Source: Syntrophomonas sp. DTU018
Lineage (GTDB): Bacteria > Bacillota > Syntrophomonadia > Syntrophomonadales > Syntrophomonadaceae
Assembly (NCBI GenBank): GCA_001513155.1
Contig: LFSR01000020.1
Location: forward strand, 1-48,409
Direction: 5' to 3'
Length of the DNA: 48,409 bases
Within the stretch, counting starts at the first letter, position 1. Every line of letters begins with the position of its first letter. Shown in pieces: positions 43,357-48,409 of the stretch. A model generated the notes under the pieces. The model had not been told where the DNA came from and ran no database searches. It saw only the letters and a list, made by a program, of their open reading frames with translations. Position numbers and translations under genes: made by a program.

Positions 43357-43813
43357 CCCAATCCCCCCTTCGTGATTCTTGCTGTTGCGGCTGGTATCAC
43401 CACCTCCTGCCGTTTTCAGCTTGTCCATTAAGTCGGGCTGATCTGGATTGAGTAATTGGGGAAATTTGCTGAAGCCTTTGCTGCAGAATATTTGCGGGGA
43501 TTCCTTATTTGGAATGGCTGTCGAATTCTGTGTTTTTCCGGGAGAATCCTTTGTGCTGCTGAACGAAAGCAAAGCCGGTATTTTGTCGCAGTGCTCATAT
43601 TAATTGCTGCTTTTGGGTACCAGTGATCGCCCTTGAACAGCAATTATCCAGTTACAATGGCGAACATGGGCACCATTTTCCTACATTCCTGGTTATTTCA
43701 TACGGATACCTTGGTTTCCTGTTAAGTTGTTATTTGATAAAATTACCGTACTTACGGAATATGTCTTCTGGGATTATCCGCCATTGCGGGGAATTGGGGA
43801 AAGGAGGAATGTT
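43357..43813. other. divergent control region without a convincing gene
   Basis: This gap separates the leftward cytochrome/flavoprotein pair from the rightward regulator. It contains an inverted repeat AATTGCTG (43602-43609)/CAGCAATT (43638-43645) that could be an operator. It also has a possible rightward promoter near 43710-43740 (TTGGTT, then TGATAA after about 18 bases). No sigma-54 site was found on either strand. Short open frames here lack ribosome sites. Confidence 0.4.
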
Positions 43814-44197
43814 ATGGGAAAGCCTGCAGATCCCACCATCCTTTTGGTGGAATCCATCCTGGACACGGGTAAACTGGACCAAGTTTTTGGATATTTGCGC
43901 ATGACCAGTGACAAACAGTTTATTATCACTGATTATACGGGAAAGATTTGTGCCAGCAGCCAAGGATCCGGCGATGATCCTCCTGATGATCGCTATATCG
44001 ACCTGCCGCCTGAGGACCTGAAGGAAAACATATATTTCGATGAAATGGCTTCCACTCTGTACTTTCGAGTAGGAAACCAGCCGAAAGACGGTTATGTAGT
44101 AGTCCCAGGTGTTTCCCCGGAAGAAGTTGATGTCCTTACAGAACACCTCAGCGTAACCAAATTAGCCATAAAAACCTTTGTAAATCATGTATCTTGA
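43814..44197 (+). CDS. N-terminal sensor-like part of a CdaR/PucR-type regulator
   Basis: The 127-residue product starts at an ATG with AAAGGAGG. It has a single-domain, mixed alpha/beta sequence (ILLVESILDTGKLDQVF, QFIITDYTGKICASS, YFRVGNQPKDGYVVVPG) ending in a helix, like the ligand-sensing N-terminus of CdaR- or PAS-containing regulators, but no family match is certain. Its TGA overlaps the TTG start of the next frame by two bases. The following product has the rest of a CdaR/PucR regulator but no sensor, so the two are probably one functional unit, either split or joined by frameshift. Confidence 0.7.
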   Translation: MGKPADPTILLVESILDTGKLDQVFGYLRMTSDKQFIITDYTGKICASSQGSGDDPPDDRYIDLPPEDLKENIYFDEMASTLYFRVGNQPKDGYVVVPGVSPEEVDVLTEHLSVTKLAIKTFVNHVS

Positions 44198-45030
44198 AAT
44201 CCATCGAAAACCAGAACACTGACCATCTTATTACCAACCTTTTGCTGCGGAACATAAACATCAAGGATCTTCTCAAGCATACCTACCCGCTCATAGATAT
44301 CAACCGCCTATATTATGTCTGCATTATGGAACCCGAAAATACCCTTACCAAAAGGGAAATGGATACCCTGCTTTCTCACTCCAAGGACTGGCTGGCATAT
44401 AAGGATCTGGATATCATCTGTACCGTGTGGGAAAACAAATACCTGGTTTTTGTGTGCCCTACTCATTATGATCAGAAAACCCTGGAAATAGAATACGGCT
44501 GGGAAAAGCATATAAAACATATCACCCAGCACCAGAAAGATATTCTGAAGAAGTTTGGCTACCGGGTATCCTTCGGCATTGGCAACAAGTATCCGTTACC
44601 CGATCTGCACCGCAGTTACAAAGAAGCCATTTTTGCTCTCCACCTGTCCAAGCTGGTGGGCAACAGCTTTTTCATTAAGCATTTCTCTGACCTGGGAGTC
44701 TTTTCCCTGATCTGCCAGAATGAACCCAAGGTACTGGTTCAGTTCTATGAAAAATTCCTAGGGCCGGTAATTAATTTCGACCGGGAAAACCAGCGAGAAC
44801 TTCTGGTCAGCCTGCGCTGCCTGTTTGATGCCAACCTGGATGTGAAAGCTGCGGCTGAACGCCTGCACCTGCATATCAATACCCTTCGCTACAGGCTCAA
44901 ACAGGTTGAGGAACTTACCGGCATGAACCTGCAAAAAATTGAGGATCGGGCCAACCTTTTCGTTGCCTTGAAAATCTACGAATTAATGGTGTCTTCCGGC
45001 TATGTCGACGGAATCTCTGCTTCTACGTAG
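44194..45030 (+). CDS. CdaR/PucR-family transcriptional regulator, C-terminal part with HTH
   Basis: The 278-residue product has a middle GGDEF-like/CdaR region (RLYYVCIMEPENTLTKREMD, VSFGIGNKYPLPDLHRSYKEA) and the C-terminal helix-turn-helix typical of PucR/CdaR proteins: LFDANLDVKAAAERLHLHINTLRYRLKQVEELTG, read in pieces, then NLFVALKIYEL. The only start near the boundary is a TTG overlapping the previous stop as TTGA. Full-length relatives are roughly 400 residues, equal to both pieces together. It is divergent from the cytochrome/flavoprotein pair and is the obvious candidate to control it. Confidence 0.85.
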   Translation: MKSIENQNTDHLITNLLLRNINIKDLLKHTYPLIDINRLYYVCIMEPENTLTKREMDTLLSHSKDWLAYKDLDIICTVWENKYLVFVCPTHYDQKTLEIEYGWEKHIKHITQHQKDILKKFGYRVSFGIGNKYPLPDLHRSYKEAIFALHLSKLVGNSFFIKHFSDLGVFSLICQNEPKVLVQFYEKFLGPVINFDRENQRELLVSLRCLFDANLDVKAAAERLHLHINTLRYRLKQVEELTGMNLQKIEDRANLFVALKIYELMVSSGYVDGISAST

Positions 45031-45054
45031 TCCAAATCCCGGCAGGTATAAGAG

Positions 45055-45121
45055 CAAAAAAGTGCCCCCGGGCTCCTCCATTAACGGGCTTGCTGCTGTC
45101 AAGGGGAGCCTTCCAGGGGGC
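45055..45121 (-). terminator. terminator of the second CoA-transferase gene
   Basis: A long hairpin pairs GCCCCC (45064-45069) with GGGGGC (45116-45121) and GGCTCC with GGGAGCC inside it. Read leftward it is followed by six T. It lies between the convergent CoA-transferase and regulator genes. Confidence 0.75.
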
Positions 45122-45134
45122 AAAGGGCTGATAT

Positions 45135-46484
45135 TTAAATCCAGCCTATTTGTTTGGCCTGGAAAAGTAACTCATCTCTGAATTGGGGATGGGATAAGCG
45201 TATCATTTCCCGTACCCGCTCGCCTACACTCTTATAACGCAGGTTGGCTACTCCATACTCAGTTACAATATATTCCACATCATTGCGGGGTGTGGATACA
45301 ATCGTACCGGCCGGCAGGAAAGGTACTATCCGGGATTTCAGTTTGCCCTCCCGGTCGGTGAAGGTGGAGTTAAGGGCGATAATACTTTTGCCGCCTTTGG
45401 AAAAACGAGCACCCCAGACAAAATTAACCTGCCCGCCGGTACCGCTGTATTGCCTATGACGAATAGATTCCGATGCCACCTGGCCAGTCAAATCCATCAT
45501 CAGGGCATTGTTGATTGAGATCAGATTGTCATGCTGCCCTATAAAATAAGGATCATTGTTTTTCTCCACTTCCATAAACCAGAATTTAGGGTTGTGGTTC
45601 ACATAATTCCACAGCTTGGCATCCCCCACACAAAAGGTACCGGTGGTAATGCCGGGATAAATGTTTTTCTTGCTGTTGTTAACTACTCCTGATTTCATAA
45701 GTTCCATAATGGAGTTCTGCACCACTTCCGTGTGAACCCCCAGATCCTTCTTGTCGTGGAGGAAATAGCCGATGGCATTGGCCAGGCCTCCCAGCCCCAG
45801 CTGAACGGTGGAACCATCAGGAATCATTTCCACAATATACTGAGCGATTTGCTTTTCTACATCAGTAATAGGGATATCCGGTATTTCTACCAGATCAGCA
45901 TCGCTTTCCAGAATCACATCTACTTCGGAAACGTGGATTTTCAAATCATCACTTACCAGCCAGGGAGTGCGGGGATTCACCTCGGCAATTACCAGATCAC
46001 AGCGCTGAATAGCCCGGCGGGGAACCAAACCGCCAAAACAGGAGCGATTCATATATCCGTTTTCATCAGGAGGGGTGACCACAAAAGAAGTGACATTGGG
46101 CTTGCGGCAATCCATCCATTCAGCCAGCTGGTTTAAATGGACCGGTATATACTGGGCGGTTTTCCACTCCAGGCACATACGCTCCACCGGTCCCACAAAG
46201 GGAGTTTCGATGTGAATGTGCTCTTTATACTGGGGCTGCATATAGTCGTAGAGTTTCAGGGCCAATCCCAGGCAGACAGTAACATTCCTCAGTTCACTGA
46301 CCCGGTTGCTCAAAGCCACCGAAAAATCATGGGGAATACAGGTTCCTCCCGGCATCATAATTACATCATTATCCTTAACCAAAGCTGCTGCATCCGCTGC
46401 ATCCATTAATTTTGCCTGGTATTCTTCTTTCCAATTAGCATACTTAACATGGGCTCGTGGAAGTCGCTTTTCTGAAATGGCCAT
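45135..46484 (-). CDS. second acetyl-CoA hydrolase/transferase family CoA-transferase
   Basis: The 449-residue protein is the same family as the enzyme at 9426-10772: GVHTEVVQNSIM carries the predicted thioester Glu, and YSGTGGQVNFVWGARFSKGGK matches the C-terminal motif. It probably exchanges CoA between an acyl-CoA and a carboxylic acid, fitting ATP-sparing activation of fatty acids with acetyl-CoA. I start at the ATG at 46484 behind AGGGGG; an in-frame ATG at 46529 overlaps the sigma-54 promoter. Unlike the first copy, this gene has a -24/-12 promoter and lies just downstream of its own sigma-54 activator gene. Confidence 0.9.
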   Translation of the reverse strand: MAISEKRLPRAHVKYANWKEEYQAKLMDAADAAALVKDNDVIMMPGGTCIPHDFSVALSNRVSELRNVTVCLGLALKLYDYMQPQYKEHIHIETPFVGPVERMCLEWKTAQYIPVHLNQLAEWMDCRKPNVTSFVVTPPDENGYMNRSCFGGLVPRRAIQRCDLVIAEVNPRTPWLVSDDLKIHVSEVDVILESDADLVEIPDIPITDVEKQIAQYIVEMIPDGSTVQLGLGGLANAIGYFLHDKKDLGVHTEVVQNSIMELMKSGVVNNSKKNIYPGITTGTFCVGDAKLWNYVNHNPKFWFMEVEKNNDPYFIGQHDNLISINNALMMDLTGQVASESIRHRQYSGTGGQVNFVWGARFSKGGKSIIALNSTFTDREGKLKSRIVPFLPAGTIVSTPRNDVEYIVTEYGVANLRYKSVGERVREMIRLSHPQFRDELLFQAKQIGWI

Positions 46485-46524
46485 ACTATAATACCCCCTA
46501 TAATAAAAATTCAACCGGGGGTAT

Positions 46525-46540
46525 TGCACAAAACATGCCA
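46525..46540 (-). promoter_or_regulatory. sigma-54 promoter of the second CoA-transferase gene
   Basis: Read leftward the site is TGGCATGTTTTGTGCA, matching TGGCAYRNNNNTTGCW except for G in place of one T. The essential GG and GC are correctly spaced. It is about 40 bases upstream of the start codon. Confidence 0.8.
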
Positions 46541-46597
46541 GTACAATAACTGCCGATTTTACTCGAATTTAATATAGACCAGACATGACCCAGCCCT

Positions 46598-46704
46598 CTG
46601 TAGTGTACAGCTTTTCTTACACCCTTGGTCAGGTGCCCTATCCATACCACTGCGGATGTATAACGTTTTCAGTGTACTAATTTTTGGGCAATGTTTAAAA
46701 CATT
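46598..46704. promoter_or_regulatory. candidate upstream activating sites for the CoA-transferase promoter
   Basis: Three symmetric sequences lie 58-180 bases upstream of the sigma-54 promoter. CTGTA-GTG-TACAG is at 46598-46610, a related CAGTGTACTA at 46670-46679 shares the AGTGTAC core, and AATGTTTAAAACATT at 46690-46704 is a perfect palindrome. The activator encoded immediately upstream is the likely binder; which of these it uses is not decidable by eye. Confidence 0.45.
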
Positions 46705-46711
46705 TTACACA

Positions 46712-48118
46712 CTATTTTGAAGATTCAGTCAAAGAATTGCCGATTTTATACTGCTCCATCTTATAATACAGCGCACTGCGGCTTAGTCCTAATAATTGGG
46801 CAGCCTGGGTCTTGTTGCCCCCACAGGCTTTAAGGGCCCTTAATATAGTCTGCTTTTCCGCTTCTTCCCGGGCTTTGGCCAGATCAAATCCCTGGTATTT
46901 AAACCGGTTGCCGGCACCATTTTTCTGACCGGCAAACCGCAGCAAATTGTCCAGAGTTATTATCCCTTCCCCAGCATCAATGCAGGCCCGTTCAATTACC
47001 GTGTTCAGTTCCCGCACATTGCCCGGCCAGTGATATTGGTGCAGGCGGGCTAAAGCTTCTTTGGAAATGCCTTCGATACGTCCTCCGGTTTCCTGGTTGT
47101 ATCGACTTATAAAGCACTCTACCAGGGGTTCCAAATCCTCCATCCGCTCCCGTAGGGGCGGTATGTAAATCGGAAAAACATCCAACCGGAAAAACAAGTC
47201 CTTGCGGAATTTTCCCTGGCTTACCATATCCCGCAGGGAACTATTGGTGGCTGAAATGATCCTCACATCTACAGGAATAGTCTGAGTGCCACCCACTCGT
47301 TCCAATTCCTTTTCCTGCAGCACTCTCAGCAGGCCGGCTTGGGAAACCCAGGACAGTTCAGATACCTCATCCAAAAAGAGAGTACCTTTGTCAGCCAGTT
47401 CAAATTTGCCCGGTTTCCCTGCTTTACGGGCTCCGGTAAAGGCTCCTTCTTCATAGCCGAACAATTCGCTTTCCAGCAGATTGTCGGGAATGGAAGCACA
47501 GTTTACTCTAATCAGCGGGTATTCACGGCGGTTGCTTTCCTGATGAATGGCATGGGCAAACAGTTCCTTGCCTGTGCCGGTTTCTCCGGTTATCAATACA
47601 GGTATAGAGGTACTGGCGACCATGCGCACCTGTTCCTTGGCTTCCAGTATGGCTTCACTCCTGCCCACGATGGAAGCCAGGGAATACTTAGCCGAAGACA
47701 AACGCTTGACTTCTTCTTTATAATATTTCAATTCGGAAAACATTTTGGAAATGCGCCGGGCGAACCCCTGGGCTTCATCCAAATAGCGAAAAATACTAAA
47801 TCCTGCGGCGCCAATGATTTGGCCCTCTGCTGTAATGGGTACCCGGGATACTATCTGGGCTTTTCCGTTAAGTTCCCAAAGGTCAGCAATGATAGGTTTG
47901 CCGGTGCGCAATACCTCCAGCATACGGGTATTGGGAAAAACTTCGTCTACTCTGCGGCCCAGTACTTTCTCCTTGGACAGACCACTTTCCCGGCAATAAT
48001 AATCGGTAATGATACGGATGATTCCATTTTCGTCAACAATAAGAGCACCATCAAACTCATTGAAAATCATCTCAATTACGTCCAGGTATTTCTTGGGCAT
48101 TTTACTGAGCTTCAGCAC
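46712..48118 (-). CDS. sigma-54-dependent activator (PAS / AAA+ / Fis-type HTH), second copy
   Basis: The 468-residue protein has an N-terminal PAS domain (about 10-115; [17 protein letters not shown]) and a coiled linker. Its AAA+ domain carries Walker [15 protein letters not shown] for sigma-54 contact, [11 protein letters not shown], and the [10 protein letters not shown] sensor region. A C-terminal Fis helix-turn-helix ([19 protein letters not shown]) completes it. Start is a GTG at 48118 with AGGGGG upstream; an in-frame ATG six codons later is an alternative. It resembles the activator at 4281-5639. The sigma-54 promoter of the adjacent CoA-transferase is its probable target. The small-molecule signal is unknown. 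Confidence 0.93.
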   Translation of the reverse strand: MLKLSKMPKKYLDVIEMIFNEFDGALIVDENGIIRIITDYYCRESGLSKEKVLGRRVDEVFPNTRMLEVLRTGKPIIADLWELNGKAQIVSRVPITAEGQIIGAAGFSIFRYLDEAQGFARRISKMFSELKYYKEEVKRLSSAKYSLASIVGRSEAILEAKEQVRMVASTSIPVLITGETGTGKELFAHAIHQESNRREYPLIRVNCASIPDNLLESELFGYEEGAFTGARKAGKPGKFELADKGTLFLDEVSELSWVSQAGLLRVLQEKELERVGGTQTIPVDVRIISATNSSLRDMVSQGKFRKDLFFRLDVFPIYIPPLRERMEDLEPLVECFISRYNQETGGRIEGISKEALARLHQYHWPGNVRELNTVIERACIDAGEGIITLDNLLRFAGQKNGAGNRFKYQGFDLAKAREEAEKQTILRALKACGGNKTQAAQLLGLSRSALYYKMEQYKIGNSLTESSK

Positions 48119-48256
48119 CCGGCTTTCCCCCTATCCTTTCCCCGGTAATTTTAGACTTATTTAAATATTCTATATATTGTTGATATTTCCTTGATGCTGG
48201 ATCTATTCTTCTTAGAAAACCGGCCCGATAAGGATAACAAGATATTCCCAGCAAAA

Positions 48257-48332
48257 AGGGACGATTTTCTGCCATGTCGATAAAAATCATCTCAAGACAC
48301 AAAAGCTTGAGTTTTGACAGAAAATCGTCCCT
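48257..48332. repeat. nested long hairpin, REP/MITE-like
   Basis: AGGGACGATTTTCTG (48257-48271) and its exact complement CAGAAAATCGTCCCT (48318-48332) form a perfect 15-bp outer stem. Inside, CTCAAG and CTTGAG form a second stem. The outer arms have no T tract beyond them, so this is not an ordinary terminator. It lies upstream of the activator gene in a region without a convincing gene (48119-48409). Confidence 0.7.
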
Positions 48333-48352
48333 GCTTGCCTAAACAGGTGTTA

Positions 48353-48409
48353 ATGTCAATTAAAAATTAGGCAATTCGCTGGTCAGAAATTAGGCCACTT
48401 ACGCAAAAA
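48353..48409. mobile_element. possible end of an insertion sequence, cut by the window edge
   Basis: The last bases begin with TGTCAATTAAAAATTAGGC and repeat AAATTAGGC after 25 bases. Terminal TGT and short repeated subterminal motifs are seen in IS21-family ends. No transposase is visible because the window stops here, so this is only a suggestion. Confidence 0.3.

Noticed and set aside
43357-43572. 72-residue N-terminal extension of the five-haem cytochrome
   Set aside because: It lacks a ribosome site, is low in conserved character, and would bury the membrane anchor far from the N-terminus; the ATG at 43356 has AGGGGGG.
48102-48302. Leftward 66-codon frame upstream of the second activator
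   Set aside because: It runs through the hairpin, has no ribosome site and no recognisable feature, and overlaps the activator's start region.

Overview
The window looks like chromosome from a spore-forming, fatty-acid-metabolising anaerobe of the Clostridia, probably a Syntrophomonas-like bacterium. The sequence basis is a GerA-type germination operon, the yqfC-yqfD-phoH-pgpH-ybeY-dgkA-cdd-era-recO-glyQS-ccpN-yqfL gene order of Firmicutes, Gram-positive type LexA (DinR) boxes, a T-box leader, and two sigma-54-linked sets of acyl-CoA genes. The genus assignment is inference from gene content; no database was searched.

Left part (1-11600). An SDR reductase, a RACo-type [2Fe-2S]/ASKHA corrinoid-protein activator and a small membrane protein read leftward. 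The RNase P RNA gene with its own promoter and terminator follows. Next is an unannotated 45-codon gene for an Asn/Arg/Asp-rich peptide. A sigma-54 activator with PAS domain precedes a palindromic upstream site and a near-perfect -24/-12 promoter, which should drive thiolase and a 600-residue-class acyl-CoA dehydrogenase. A CoA-transferase gene converges on them across a nested inverted-repeat island.

Spore and SOS section (10965-20340). A Cys-rich DNRLRE-domain protein and gerAC, gerAB, gerAA read leftward. Divergent from gerAA, behind two LexA boxes, is a mutasome cassette: a catalytically degenerate ImuB, a DUF6504-like small protein and a DnaE2/ImuC-type polymerase. Two head-to-head pairs of palindromic repeats sit directly in front of dnaE.

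Pyruvate/PEP and housekeeping section (20340-41130, all leftward). Small DUF1801 and DUF2200 genes flank a DUF1905 remnant. Then come ppdK, ppsA, the DUF299 dikinase-regulator gene, ccpN, glyS and glyQ (with a T-box), recO, an unknown membrane-anchored protein, deoC, era, cdd, dgkA, ybeY, pgpH, phoH, yqfD and yqfC. One regulator gene next to two dikinases suggests tight control of the pyruvate/PEP node.

Right part (41223-48409). A Tat-exported flavoprotein of the fumarate-reductase flavoprotein type is paired with a membrane-anchored five-haem NrfH/NapC-like cytochrome, so a quinol-linked extracytoplasmic reductase is likely. Divergent from it is a CdaR/PucR-type regulator split over two overlapping frames. 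A second CoA-transferase with a sigma-54 promoter and its own PAS/AAA+ activator follows. The right edge holds a long nested hairpin and what may be an insertion-sequence end.
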